The notes beneath the pieces are model-generated. The model saw nothing but the letters and a program-made list of their open reading frames with translations, was not told the origin of the DNA and made no database searches. DNA of 64,000 bases from Perkinsus marinus ATCC 50983 (lineage: Eukaryota; Perkinsozoa; Perkinsida; Perkinsidae): NCBI RefSeq assembly GCF_000006405.1, contig NW_003210538.1, positions 153,110 to 217,109 on the forward strand. The letters are read 5' to 3'. Shown piece by piece: positions 22,642-35,800 of the stretch. The number at the start of each line of letters is the position of its first letter. Positions within the stretch are counted from its first letter, which is position 1. The translations under genes were made by a program, and so were the position numbers.

Positions 22642-24561
22642 ATGTACAATAAGACTCCCCCACATAGGCGGCCTCCTAGTGGTCCCTATAGTAGTACAGT
22701 AGCACCTTATGGTCTACCACAGAGGCTGCCTCGTTACTCCAACAAGTCCTTGGTCATCATCAACCCACCCAATGGAGGGGTTTCGGCTAGTCCTCTTAGC
22801 CGTACTCCTCCCTCACAAGACGCTAGTAACAGGTCACAGCAGAGTGGCCCTGCCCGGCCCTTGTTGCTACCTGGGGTGATGCCCAGGGAAGGGGTTATTA
22901 CCCCTCCTGAGTTCGACGAGGATAAGGTACCCCCCGCTCACTTGAGGGGAAGATCATTCCTCTGTTCAGGCGGCTAACATGGACAACGTCGACTTTGGTC
23001 TTCACGACGTCTTGGGATACTACGCAAGGCAAATGTCCAAGATCAGTGAGTCTCCTGGCCAGTGTTGGAATATATTTTCGCTTCCCTCAACCGAGCTTGG
23101 GAGTTTCCTCACTAATTTTAGTAGTGTATACGAACTCCAAGGTAGAAGTGTACAGAAACCAACAATATTCAAATAACAATCTCCTCAGAATTTTCAACAC
23201 GTGTAGTTGACCATGTGCATATTTTCCCAACCCCCCACTGTTGCTGGCCATCATCAATATGACTGTAGGGACAGACATGCTGGCTGTGAGCGCATCCCAG
23301 GCGGTCATTGATGCGTCCCAAACTGAGACGGACGTCTCCCCGATGTCGATCGATCCACCAACGCCCTCTGCTACCACAACTGAGGTGCCCGGCTCGCTGA
23401 TTCTGATTTGTCCTCGCTGAGCGGTTCATCGCAGACTCCGAGTCGCTACAGTAATTTGACATGGACGCCCAAGCAAGGCAGTCAGAGTAACACCTCTGCT
23501 ACATCCCGAGTATCAGTTCAGGGGGATCACACTGGTCGTAGCTGGTGAGTCTCCGGCCATCTTGTCGAACTGTTATGGTGGACTCAGGGACCAGGGAGGA
23601 TGGGGAGGAGGCAGTGGGAGGAAGAATCATCGTGGCGGACCGGCAACCCCTGGTTCGAGGCAGTCAGCACGTTTACCCTCGGCTAAGATGGCATTCAATC
23701 CTAATGAAAAACGTAGGCCATCCAGGAGGGTTGATTTGGTTAGCCGATTTGGTGTGGCTAATGCCAGGGACTACGTTACTGATGAGAAATGTGCCTAACG
23801 ATCTCAACCAAGAAGGCCTGGTCGACCTTATCCTCAAAATATGCAAGCAACGAGGAAAAAGTACATCACTTGAGCTCATCTGAATATTCCAGAATCCACT
23901 TTAGGAATTCGAGTGAACTTTTTCTATGCTCCGATGGACTCTGGTACCCGACGAAATCTGGGATATTGTTTCGTTAACTTGCAGGAATCCATGATGGCCA
24001 AAGACTTCGAGGAGAGTACCAATTTATGGTTCGCCATGCACCTGCTGTGAATATTCTTCCCTCAGTATTCACGGGCTTGGAACTCCGAGGGGCCGGTCGA
24101 AAGCGAGTAGACTGCCAATGGGCAGTTCTACAAGGCTTCACTGAGAACGTCCGCCATTATAAGAATTCCTCGACTGTTATGGACAAGGATAGCTCCTACT
24201 GGTCGGGCCAGACTTCTAAAGATGCTTTCAAAAGCCTGTGACCGGCTTTCACTATACGCGATGAAATTCTGCTTGTCATCTAGTGTCATTAAGTTCATTG
24301 TAGGCCTCTGATATTTGGTCCAGATCAGCGTCGACAGACCTTCCCACCGATTATGCCAGAAGTGTTGGACTCTACCCCCTCGAAGCAGTCCTATCCGGGC
24401 AACAACGGCGCTCCAATGACTCCAGCTAGACCCAAGGGGTGGGTCGTCCATAGAGAACAGAGGAGTTATTCATTGCTCGCTACAGACGCATTCCAGCTCC
24501 ACAGTCAATCCGTATTGTGGGGCCGCCTGACGCTTTGAAGCCGGGGCCTATTCTGATGTAA
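22642..24561 (+). CDS. Mei2-like RNA-binding protein
   Basis: Mei2-type proteins bind RNA through a divergent C-terminal RRM; in fission yeast the prototype drives entry into meiosis. The N-terminus is proline/serine-rich (MYNKTPPHRRPPSGPYSSTV). Middle exons read NVDFGLHDVLGYYARQMSKI and SQAVIDASQTETDVSPMSID, then a glycine-rich stretch (GGWGGGSGRKNHRGG). The RRM follows: TTLLMRNVPNDLNQEGLVDL (RNP2), NFFYAPMDSGTRRN, LGYCFVNLQ (RNP1), then KRVDCQWAVLQGFTENVRHY and KNSSTVMD. The signature RN(V/I)PN, FFY.P.D, GY.F(V/I)N and the Q-G..H(F/Y).NSS end are those of Mei2 RRM3, not an ordinary RRM. The C-terminus ends IVGPPDALKPGPILM with the stop at 24559-24561. Only one RRM is seen, whereas plant and yeast Mei2 have three. 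Confidence 0.82.
23061..23238. mobile_element. MITE-like family A copy inside a Mei2-like intron
   Basis: Starts AGTGTTGGAATATATTTTCG and ends CATGTGCATATTTTCCCAAC, nearly the inverse of the start. It fills most of the intron that begins GTGAGTCTCC after the exon encoding YARQMSKI and ends near 23266 (GACTGTAG). Confidence 0.72.
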
Positions 24562-25413
24562 GTCGTAAATGCTCCTGCCGGGATTCGAACCTGCGATCTC
24601 CGCAGGTATCTTTGCAAATTCGGGGAAGTTCGGGAACTTAATTCACAGAACGAGATTATCGTATGAATCATGCTTGACAAGCATTGCTTGTATCAACACA
24701 CAGTTCCCTTTTCTCTCATTAGATAGATGACGACGGCCATAGCTATTCGGTGGCCGACTGCAGTTTTGGGGACTCCACTACAGCCGAGCGTATCCTATCA
24801 CAACGGAAGCACTTCATTAACGGCCTCCGTGTTAGAATCGAGTAAATTCTATAACACATCATCACCCTCCACTAACACTTTGTTGTTCAGGCGATCGATC
24901 TTGCCGGATACTCGAAGAATGTTCTACTAGTATGCTACTTTGAACATGTCTTCTCATATTCGAGCTTTCCTCGAGTGGCCGTTGCACTGCCCTATACTTG
25001 TGTTACCGTAGTGACCACGAAACAGGAAAATGTTATCGCCGACTTGACGAACATGTGGGCTCTGCAAATTTCTCTCAACTTCGCATGAAATGCGGTATCA
25101 AACATGACACGATCCGTGAGAAGGGAACATTTCCCCTTTTCATCGAGTATTCGAAGATTGTACATTTAACCCTAGCGCACCAACGATTTTACATTGAATT
25201 ATCGTCATACGATTCCGCCACGTATCAGCAGCGCGCGCATTGACTTTCCAAAGGTTCTCTCCCTGCTTTGATAAAGAAATTAACCGTTCAAGTATAACCG
25301 TATCAATATACTCGGCAACTCAATACCAAGGTCATCATGTTACACTGACATGGCGGCATGCTACTGTTGATTCACAACACAACGTACCAGCTTTTCCTGC
25401 TGTTCAGCATCGC
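24562..25413. other. Interval between convergent genes
   Basis: Apart from the tRNA-like stretch at its start there is no supported gene. Open frames at 24998-25243 and 25240-25446 show no motif. The 3' ends of the Mei2-like (+) and dynein intermediate chain (-) genes must lie here. Confidence 0.45.
24569..24604 (-). tRNA. tRNA-like B-box/3' end remnant
   Basis: On the minus strand it reads GCAGGTTCGAATCCCGGC then AGGAGCA, a perfect internal B box (GGTTCGAATCC) with an acceptor-like 3' end. No D-arm or matching 5' acceptor strand exists upstream, and the T-stem has two mismatches. Probably a remnant, or a B box used without a tRNA. Confidence 0.3.
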
Positions 25414-28400
25414 TCATCTGAGGAACCTAATAGAGAACAAAACTGAACCTTGGTGAACCATCGACACGCTCACTTCGCAATTGTGCAGTCGCATGACTTC
25501 TACCCTTCCCGTGCTATCCCCTGCTACCAGCACAGGAGAAGTGGGGGCGAACCCGACTGACACTGCGCGATGCCAACGATCGTGTCCGAGGTCATTGACA
25601 GGATAATGCACCTTAAAAAATGATAGGTAGCTGCACTAAGCTGGACAGAAGCTCACTATGATGGGGTCCAATGGGCTCCTGTGTATATCCCACAGCTCCA
25701 CTCTGCCATCATCCATCACTCCGGCAAAGCACGTAGAGTTGTGGGGGCACCAAGAGATATCATTGACCTAAGCTGAGAAAGTCCCATAGTGTACTCACAG
25801 CGAAGAATACCGCATCGCAAAGATCCGTTGATTGATAGTTCTGTAAGGGAGTATTTGTGGCTATTCCAATTCTTTCAAAGGCGGCCGAGTCAGCGCGTTT
25901 GACCATATAACTGCTGCTACCTATGCGGAGGGGTCCGAGGTGATAACAGGAAATTAATGGTCCCACTACCACGACGCGCTTCCATCGGTATGGACTTGGT
26001 GGACCATAGCTTCATGGTCCAATCAGCACTACAGGTGAGGAAGGCCGGCAGCCAGAAGGGATTACATCGCACCTGCACGCATGCTCAGGGCCTCCTAGGA
26101 GATACAGTGCAACCTTATAAACAGCAGCTGCATGGCCGTGGTAGGTCTCCAGGTAGTGTTCGTTATAGCTCGTAGAGCAGCGATGGACCAGCCCATCACT
26201 AGTCCCGACCAAATACATAGACGGATCTTGCTTCAAAAAGTCCACACAGAAGCCGCAGCTTTGCCTAACTTGAGCTCATCACTCACACTCCAACTCCGCT
26301 CACCTGAATGCCAGTCCGTCCTGACGACTCCTCCCCCCGCTGTCCTGCGCCCCCGTATTGAGGACGTTGGTAGCGAGATCTGGGTTGGCCGATCGCTTCA
26401 GCGACATAAGCACTGCCCGTTCTAGTCCCTAGCAGAGAAAGGATGCATTACAGACCCTCTACAGGTGCCCGGAGATGATCTACTGATAGGAGCCTAAGAT
26501 TGCCAGCCGTCTCACCTTCCGCATGTCCCATTGTATAACCTTACCATCAGCCCCGACCGATATAAGGTTCTCCCTCGGGAACTTATCAGGCCCCCTATCA
26601 ACCTGGGAGCGGCACTGTAGTGATGCTACACTAAAGCCAATGACTGTACCCATTGTATGTCCCACACCACATCAGTATGCCTGCTCGCTACGTTCGATAT
26701 CGGACCTCCGCCCTGCTGATGCTGACCACCACTACCCCGTTGCTGGGCTCCTCCAGCCGACGCTCCAGATTGCGTCGCGGAACTGAGTATCTACATAGCA
26801 CCACTCTCCTCGAGGTACGTAGTAGGATTATAAGCTGACAGGTGAGTCGGCTTTCTGACGGAGGTCCCAAATTGCAAGGCCGCCATCCTGCATACCAACT
26901 GCTAGCAAGTTGGGGTACGTATCGCTGAATGCCACAGATGAGACCTGATGAATAAATAGGAAGGACGGTATCACTAGATAAATGTGTATCTACCCCGGCT
27001 GTGGTCTTGAGGGCACGTTCCGGGTAGAAGGGGTTTTTGAGACTCCAGAACAGTACTGCTCCACCGCCGGAGGCTTTCCATGTGGTATCACAGTTCCCTG
27101 GAGAGAAGCCGGGCATCGCGAATCATTACTCTGTATCCAGTCACGAACCATAGGATGCACAGAGGAGGTCCTGGTTGAACTGATGCCACTTGAGATTGGT
27201 TACGGATAACCCATGAGTTAGGGACGTTGCTTCGAAAGTGAAGAGATGCTGAGGGCGATAGTAAGCAGGCGTCGTCTTAGGGAGGCTACCATCACCTCCA
27301 TGCTGGACTTAACGTCACCATCCTGCTCAGTGTCATCCTCTTCCTGCTCGGTCTCTTCAGGAGTCACATCTGGCTTGACCTCAGATTGTTCAGGAGTTGC
27401 GCTCTCTCGGCGAGATGGAACTTGCAACTGGTTCGGATCTTGGGCGCCTCTGAAGCGGTTTCACCATTGTGAGCATCAGCGCACATTTCGGCGAAACCAT
27501 TGATCTCGCCCGAATCACTCTGCGCGGAATCGAATCTGATTATCGAGGGGCTCACTTGTTAGATAGGGCAGATGACCTTCGACTGGCCGAAGGGTCAACA
27601 GCGTTAGAAAGAGGGAAGCTATCGATAAACTTCTGTTCTCTCTCGGCCAGTTGGGCGAGTGTTGGATAATTACGGTATCTAACGGCCGATTGGAAAACCG
27701 TCTATGCTAGAATGTCTACAGAAGATGGGCGTTGTGATATTCGTTTTGGCTTAGAGTTCTCTCCATCACCCTGGCCGCTTCCCGTAGCTCGATAGGTATC
27801 AATAGGTTGCTGCCCATAACCCATCGTAGGGCAGGGGCATCCTCCTGAGTAGCCGCAGTCATCGCATGCACTGCGAGTATCAGCGTACCCGCTCCGTTTC
27901 CACTGCTTGCTTATCTTCGACGGCCCCTCCTGAAATCACGTCATTCTCAAACACGTCAGGCGGATCCACGAACCATCTTGATCTCTACGGAGGAGTGCGC
28001 TCTCTTCGACTAGCTTCTCAGAGTTGCCTGCTCCCATGCCTCGAGTCAACTTCTTGGGCGAACTAGATCGATTGCCCTGCCCACCGAGGCATGCTATCGT
28101 CCACATCACGTAGTTGCGTAGTTACCCCCTTCGTGGAGCTGCCCTTCTTAGATTGAGCAGCAGTGGTCCTCGAGGTCTCCTTGGCAACATGGGAGAGGAT
28201 TGCCTCAGAGGAGGTCTCGAGTAGACATCCAGGCTTGGCTAGAGATTCCGTGGACTGAGAATCGGAATGTGATCGTGCTCACGCCGTGATGGAGGTCGTA
28301 CGGTCTCCTCAACATTCCGTTGACATTCGATCTGGATCTGCAAGTCGGTCGGAACAAGCTCTTCTCTGAAGCTGTCATGTATATCCCAAACAGATGCATT

Positions 28401-29483
28401 AACTCCGAGCGACGAGGTTGCTAAAATGAAAAAATACTGGAACCGAGAATCGAACTCGGGACCTACTGCGTGTTAGGCAGTCGTCATAACCAACTAGACC
28501 ATTCCAGCGATGCTCAAAAACGAAATAAACAAGTGAGAACGAGATGAACAGTCATGTGCCCTCATATCGACAATGTCAACTCACACTGGCCGATCACAAC
28601 TCCCTCACCTGGTGGATCCGTGAAGGTCTCCTTCATCTTCTGAGGATAGTTCAGAGTTTGCGCATGCTGGCCTCGGAACTGATCAGGTGCGTTCTGCTTG
28701 CGGTTCAACAGAGCCTCGTAGTTCTCATTCTCGGCGATTATCTGGACACAACCAGGACTTTCCAATTACCGTGCTGAATGACTTACCTTGTCGTACGTCT
28801 CCTGTCCTTCACTTGCCGCGACGCTGGGTATATCAATAAGAACTGTCGTTGGCGTCTCCGTAAGTCTTATCTCTATCATCCGCTCTTCCCGGGATTTGAC
28901 CTGATACGAGAGATTCAAGACTTGCAACAAGTCGTTCTCAGCAGCTCCTCAGAGCGTTGCCTACGCGCCCAATGAGAATGGAGATTTACCTGTGCTCTTT
29001 GGAGGGAATGCGATCCCAACGATATGTTCTTGGGGGTATCCCTGATATACCCATCAATGAGCTTCACCTCAATACAAAAGCTCTCTACGATGAATGCCGC
29101 TTTCGTTCTTCCACTTGTCTAAGTTCCTCCTTCAACTCTTCCATCACTTTCCGTGGCATTGTCTTCAGTACGGTCTCCTGTTGATCCTCCTGCTGTGGTG
29201 CGCTCAGAGGTTTCGGCGTAACGTCGCGACTGCACATATAATCGTATCAACGTAGTTGAAGCCACCAATTACCCATCTAAAACGACGTAAGTACTCGTTG
29301 GTCGCTCTGGAGTACGTGTAGTAGTCTTATTAATAAGGCCCGTGAAGAGGTGTTGGTGTACCTATTATAAAGCCGTACGTTTCTACCACCATATGGAGAT
29401 CTCAGAGTCACCTGCTTGGTTCCACCAGCATTCAGACGCTTAGATTCAACAGGCCGTGTTTTGGTGGATATAGCTGATCGCAT
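25414..29483 (-). CDS. Axonemal dynein intermediate chain (WD40; DNAI1/DNAI4-type)
   Basis: Intermediate chains anchor dynein arms to axonemal doublets and bind light chains. The start is taken at MRSAISTKTRPVESKRLNAG (29483). N-terminal exons read MPRKVMEELKEELRQVEERK, RMIEIRLTETPTTVLIDIPS, NYEALLNRKQNAP and HAQTLNYPQKMKETFTDPP. After an intron holding tRNA-Val comes LGVNASVWDIHDSFREELVP. The WD40 part has VLFWSLKNPFYPERALKTTA, FSDTYPNLLAVGMQDGGLAI then WDLRQKA, MYLVGTSDGLVHRCSTSYNE followed by HYLETYHGHAAAVYKV, and WCPHNSTCFAGVMDDGRVEL then WDIHRSPLDPI. The phrase VGT.(D/E)G..H(R/K)CS.SYNE..L.TY.GH is diagnostic of axonemal intermediate chains. The N-terminal blocks look closest to DNAI4/WDR78, but DNAI1 is not excluded. 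The stop is placed at 25414. Confidence 0.87.
28436..28507 (-). tRNA. tRNA-Val (AAC)
   Basis: Full cloverleaf on the minus strand. Acceptor CTGGAAT pairs with GTTCCAG, with a T discriminator; the D-arm is GGTCTAGTTGGTTATGAC; anticodon arm CTGC-CTAACAC-GCAG carries anticodon AAC. The T-arm is CCGAG-TTCGATT-CTCGG. A T-run follows the 3' end. It lies inside an intron of the dynein intermediate chain gene, on the same strand. The flanking exons join in frame (FTDPP|ATSSLGVNASVWD). Confidence 0.92.
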
Positions 29484-32400
29484 AGTCGGGCATACAAATA
29501 CTTTCCCTAATAGTGATAACTGCTCAGCTCCAACAACCAACATAACATCAGCGATCACCATCGACCCGAGCAGCGTCTACCTTCCGCAGTACATCCAGTA
29601 TTAACAACCCAATACGGCCAAGGCAAGGGAGAAACACAAAATGAAGACCCAGGCGGAATGCTCATCAAGAGCATCCCTGGGAAGACCCTGATTTAATAAT
29701 GCATTCAACATGCGAGGTAGCGCTCATCATTCAAGTCGACTGTTACACGACCGCGTCTAGTGAACTCATCACTAAAATTACAGTACTACAACTGGCCTCC
29801 GGTACCAGCTGGTAAGCCGCGACCTCCAATACGAACTAGCTAGATGCCGCAGGTCTCTAGGTCTTGTTCACGGTTGGACATTCCTACTATTTGCCTCCAT
29901 GGCTCCCGCGACGTGGATCTCAGCTCCCAAAGATGCTTGAGGAGCCGGGGGCTTGCTGCTCGGGGCAACCACTAGTGTGTCACCGACAAGGTATCACCAA
30001 TTCTCATATGATACTTCGCTATAAATTCCAACCGTCCATCTGTCGCTCGAGATGGTACAACCCGAGCTTCTTTAAATGCTGCACATCTAGCTTGTTCTAG
30101 TAAACTGCGTCTCACCATAATAGTAGCGTGGCTCTCGATCTTCGTAGAGAGCTCTCCCCCTCTGTCACGCTTATCATGCGGTAGGAGAGTGTAATTCCTC
30201 AGACAAGGCGTTTCCGTATTCAAAGAGATATCGGAGAGTAACGAACCTCACGTGGCGAATGTGCCTACATGCAGGAGCGCATCTTGGTTACAGACCGCAC
30301 CATTTGTCACGCTGGAAGGTTCGAAAGCAACGATAGTCGCCTTAATGCTGTGTTGATTCTCGCAATGCCTCAATGCATAATGTCAACTGAAAGAAGAGGA
30401 TAAGTCAGGGCTTGGGGAGTCCAGGGGTCCAGGGGCGGACGATACGAGTGAGAGAGGAATGGGAATAGGCTTCACAGGAGAGAGGATAGAAACCTGGAAA
30501 CTAGAAGGTGAAGATAATCGCGCAGTGGAAAAATGAAAATGGCAAACGAAAATTTATCCGCAGCGGAGCGAAGTTACCGAGAAGTCGAGCGATCTTCACA
30601 TCCACTTCCGTTCCAGAAGTTTCGCAATCAACTTTTTCTCTTGCGAGGTGCTCTGTTGTTTGTCCATATGTGTGTTCGTCTTTTCAATAGGGCACCGAAA
30701 AGTTGTGATTGTCCTTGGCTCTCAACCGCTATAACCTTTAGTATGAAGGCCATCTATGCTGGTGGATATATCCATGCCGACCTCTTCCTGGCAAGTCAAT
30801 ATTCGCTATTCTCTTTATGGGATGTTCTACACACTTGCATCATAGCATCCAGCGAGCACTACATGTGTCTTGGTTAGGATACATGCGGTGCTCGCGACTC
30901 GGAGTGGACGACTACTCTGCGTGAGGGCGCAATATCAGCACTGATGGGTGTATTTCTCCTTCTTTCGCCTCAACTCGCTTCGTTGTAGCTGAAAGCATTT
31001 GTAAAATCGCCATGAGGTGATGGGAGTCAATGGTGGATCAAAATGGACGATGTTGGGTCCGAGATAGTTTACATTCTCACTGCGTCATTGATAAAGTAAG
31101 AGCCCTGTCATGGAACTTATACGTGTTCAGCGATTTGCCTTACAGCAGTTCGGAAAATATACGTTATACGATCCACGTTGGTGTTGTTTTGTTCTAGTCT
31201 TCAATGTGAGGGAAACGTAAATATAGAGGATTTCCTGTATCGTCTGACTGGCTTCAACTGGGCGAACTAACACGCAATACTTTTTGCAGGCTTCTTGCAC
31301 TCGTACCAGTCTTGTTCATGATGACGGTGATGATGCCCTCGACGATGATCCGCTAGCAGGTCAGCTGAGGGGGTTGATCTCGGTAGTAGGGCTGGGTAGT
31401 AATTCAGGCCTTGGAGGGCCAGGTGGAGCCCGGGGGCTACGTCGTTGTCAAAGTGTTTAGTTTTGTTGCCCTTGGGTCGCTCATGACTCTCGTAGTGCAG
31501 CTCCCAATGAAGTCATTGTGTTGAGTATCACTCAACGAGTAAGTTCGCTACTTATGTCATGGGTATGATAGTAGCGAGGAGAAGCTCGTGCTCCCTTGAC
31601 ACGACCGGGAAATCCAGCTTTGAACGCAAAATAATCTTCACCTCAGCGTCATCTCCTTCTACAGCAGTCATACTGTGAAGGAAGTGGTGTAGCTGGTTCC
31701 AGGAGCGGTCAGGCCTCGAGTTGAGGCTCTTGTGTACGGACGACAACATCATCGTCAAGACGTCGGGACGCCATAAGTAGCAGTCAACTGTTCTCTATGA
31801 GATGGAACAGGTGAGAAGAGTGTTGGTGGTGGAGAGTATGAGGAATGCGGGATACATACTGTTATAAAGCGCCTCGTACCACTGTGCTATTCAGAAATTC
31901 ACCTGCGAATAGGGACACTATACCCTTGCAGAAGAATTTTCCATGCACGAGTAATGAACGTATTTTAATTGTTTGGATGCACATAAATGCTTTGGGTAAG
32001 CGGAAAGAGGATCGTTTAGTTCGGTCCCCAAGTGGCGATTTCAATTTCACGGGTAAGGAATACAATTTCGTGAATTTTTCGTGATGGACTTTGCCCGTCT
32101 GGAGATGCCAGAGTGTGTGATTGCAGCGTTCAGATGGAATGCCGTGATCGAGTTTAAAGAGAGCATAAAAGAATTGAGAGGGCAAGACACAGCTGTTGTG
32201 GAGGGCTGGGGACCTCACAAATATGGTACGGAATCCCCATCAACTTACGCACGAGATCACCATTGTGGGCAGACAACATCACAAAATCTTGCCGTGTGAC
32301 GGTCGGGTATTGTCTCCTGAAGCCGATATGAAATTCTGATAGATTTTAAGATTACCAAATTGAGAAGGTAAATCGTATGTAAGACATCCTCCAGCACTTC

Positions 32401-32805
32401 GGGCGAGCGAGATTTGAATTATCATGTAAGTTGGAAGCATCCACAGACCTGAAAGCATTATCGAGAATGAGCTAAGCATGATACGTGAAATGGTGCAAGC
32501 ATTATCGAGGAAGTTTTTAAGTGGCAATAGGCGAGAATGGTTATGTCTCGCTGAGTTACTTGATGAAAAGTTGAGCATTTGTAAGTTGGGCAAGTCGCGC
32601 CCGATCTTTGGTCCATTTCATATATCCAACCCTGGTCTCGTCTCGTTTGTCAATTAGACTGTATCATTCATCTCTCTCGGTGGAGCCCCTTCTATCGAAG
32701 TCTATGCCCTACAAGGCTAGACTAGGGGGTTCGGTCGCCTTCTAGTACCGCTGTGACAGGTTGTCGCTGGCAATGCTCTCCTTAGTTTGTCCAGATAGCT
32801 ACTGA
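29484..32805. other. Long interval without a convincing gene
   Basis: One open stretch on the minus strand (29972-30223) encodes NTETPCLRNYTLLPHDKRDR and YHMRIGDTLSVT. It looks like a possible exon and could belong to an unrecognised gene or to the 5' end of the dynein chain. Frames at 30533-30877 (+) and 31862-32218 (-) show no motif. The 31-32.7 kb part has no repeats that I can see. The right end must carry the promoter of the large repeat protein. Confidence 0.35.
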
Positions 32806-35800
32806 ATGCATAGCATACTAACGGGATCAATTCGCTCTACATTAATCGTCTTTGGGAGTCTCATTTTCGTTACTGGGGGTGTGCAAAGGGGAAGTTCCAC
32901 ACAGGACAGGGTACGCTGTGATGAAGTGACGGACGAGTGGTATGAGTTTTGCGCTCAGACCGCGGACGCTCTCGCAGATCAATGCACCGGTATCGTGATC
33001 AAGGGGAGACACTTGACGAAAAGTCATCTGTCTAAGGCGATGTCCACGCGGGACTACCCCTACACTCTATGGGTAACTAGGACTACGTAGAGAGCTTCGA
33101 CGATCCTATCTCGTAGACCGTTGGGGAAGCCCGTGGAACCTTTACGAAACACTCTTGTGAGCAAGTGAAGACCTCCCCGAGAAGGAACAAGGAGCTGCAG
33201 TATGAAGTGCAAACTAAATGCGATGGTCTGCCAACGACACTCTACTTCAATGACGAGGAGGCCGCCGTAGACTTTGCCGTGCGATGGGGTCATCTCCAGA
33301 CGGTAAATACATAATCAACCTTCGAGTCATTTCTGACGGCCCTTCCCCAGTATGAAGTGGATCCGGCGGTGCTGCGCGATGGCTGGGTCAGCAAGAACCC
33401 CTTCGCGCGATTCGCTGTTTTCAAGAAGAAGTTGACTGCTGCTCATGTGAACTTCGACAGAAGTTGGAGGCCGGTTGAGAGATACCTAAAGGTGCCTCTG
33501 ATGGCTGTTCATTCTGTTGGTCGAAGTGGATCTCGTTCAGATTGGCAGCAAGACATATGTCTACTGTGAAGGGGTGTCCTCTGGACCTAGTAGTAAGAGT
33601 GACAAGTGGAAACTCCGTGTGACTTGCACTAAGGAGAATTCTAAAAAGACGAGAGCGTTCGATATAGAGTTCAAGAACAAGGACAGTGCGACGAGTTTCG
33701 CCACAATATGGGGAGCGTATACGACGGAGGTGAGCAATTTCGTGGCGCAGTGACGGTAAATCCCCGGTATTGTCCTCGTTCAGGTGCCGATACCTGCGAG
33801 AATGATCAAAGACTCGACCATCCAGGCGGCCGAGGTCCTCGTCAGTCCCGCCACTGGACGAGCAAGGAAGAGAGTTCTTCGCGTAGGCTACTTGAAAGAA
33901 ATGCGACACTGGAGTCGTGTTTCAGCTCGGAGATAAGAAACCGAGAATCTGTCGCGGCGTAGCTGACGTCTTGTATAAGGGTGATGCCGCTGATGTCGTT
34001 GCGGAGTGCGATAAGCAGCTACTGACGATACCATTCGGTGCCTACCAACGTGCAGAGAAGTTCGCTGCCGTTTGGGGTGGTTTCAAGAAGGTCTGCGTCT
34101 TCTCTCCCTATCAATGTTAGATGCCAGTGGTCATCGTTCAGGTGGATGCGGATATTGTCGAGAAGTGTTCCAAGATGGAGATAGCTGGTCATCCCGACGA
34201 TATCGTCAGAGCAACGTCAGACGTCGTGTCGCTGGGCAGGAAGATCGCCGCGGGCCGCCTGGAGGTAGCCATTGGCTTTCATTCTCGCGCAGGACTTCGC
34301 TCCGCTACCCCTAGAACTACGTTGTTGGCCTTGTCAGCTTGGGATTAGAAAACAGGTGTACTGTTTTACTCAGACCAGTGATGGCTCGATGCTACGCTGT
34401 GCGCGCGTGAGTGAGCCGGTATCATACGAGGGAGGCATCGACAAGTACGTGGTGAAGACCAAGTGCCAGGGCCGCACTACTAAGGTTATCTGCGATGACG
34501 AGGATGCTGCCTGGAGATTCTCAGCCCAGTGGTCACATTTCCGTGCGGGAGTAAGTCACACTATTTTCACTCTCATACAACAACTTAGCTTCAAATTGCT
34601 CGATCCTTCAACACCTGTCATAATGGAATCTTGTCATTGTCGTAATAGGTCTCTACTAACCTCGGTCTAGTGAGTGCCTCCAAGCGTGTTGATGTCCACC
34701 ACAATGGCAAACGCTTACCGTTCACGCTTGTCACGGCTAACATCGAGAGCCACGTGACCTCGCAGAACGTTCGGATGCGCTGGCTTGGGGTAAGAGCCTC
34801 TCCTTCCGACTCCTTTAAACTCTCATCTCAGCTTCGCTATGCTGGCACATCCATTAAGGACGATTTGGATCTATCTCGACAATGGTTCGTCTGCTCCAGG
34901 GTGAAGAATATCAAAGAGACTGATGGCGGTATGACCATCTCCCCTCATTTTAGTCATGAAGAGTGTTTCTGCTATTCAGGCGAATTCCACGTCGTCACCA
35001 CCTGTGGCCTGTCAATTCGCAATCGCATCCCCACTCCTGAACACAGTGACAACGAGGTGGACGTTGTCTTTACTAAGAGGGACGAGGCATACGACTTCGC
35101 CATGCAGTGGGGTCAATACAATCCGGTGGGTCTATCCTGTATCTGTGATTGCTTTGATCATTGGTATGATGCCAGGTGAATGCTCGTGACGTCGGGGTGA
35201 TGTATGCAACTGAACCCGTGGTAGATCTGGTCACTGCAGGCTTCTACCGCGATACGTTTTCTGGGAAACTGACGGGGAGGGTGTTCACAGTAAGATGGCG
35301 CTTCTAATGGAGCTCTGATTCACGGCATGTCTGCAGACTCGGGACACTAACTTCGAATGCGGTGCAATATCTGCTCTGGAACAGCAGACCAACGGTGATG
35401 TTCATATTCGGACTGAGTGCTCGGCCGAGCGGAAAAGGGAATATCTCCCTTCGGCTGACGTAGGATGCCGATTTCCAATCGTCCAAGAGGCAGATGGTCT
35501 TCTCGTTCTCAGACAACACTGGCGATGAAGCGGGCTGAGGCAGCTGTGAAATGGGCTGTCAAGTGGGGAGATGTTGCCAATCCTGAGGTGGGTGTTAATA
35601 GCATTGTCGGGTCGCAGTTGAACTTCACTGGCTTACATCACCGTAGCAGAACTCTCGAATTATGGGTTGTCAGATCCACATGGCTGCGGCTATGGTATCT
35701 GGCGCTAGTGCGAACGTTGAGGGCCAGGTCACAGGGACTGTGAGCATCGCCAAGTTGGTCTATGCCCCGACGGGAGCTCTGCATAGTAGGGTTATCGAGG

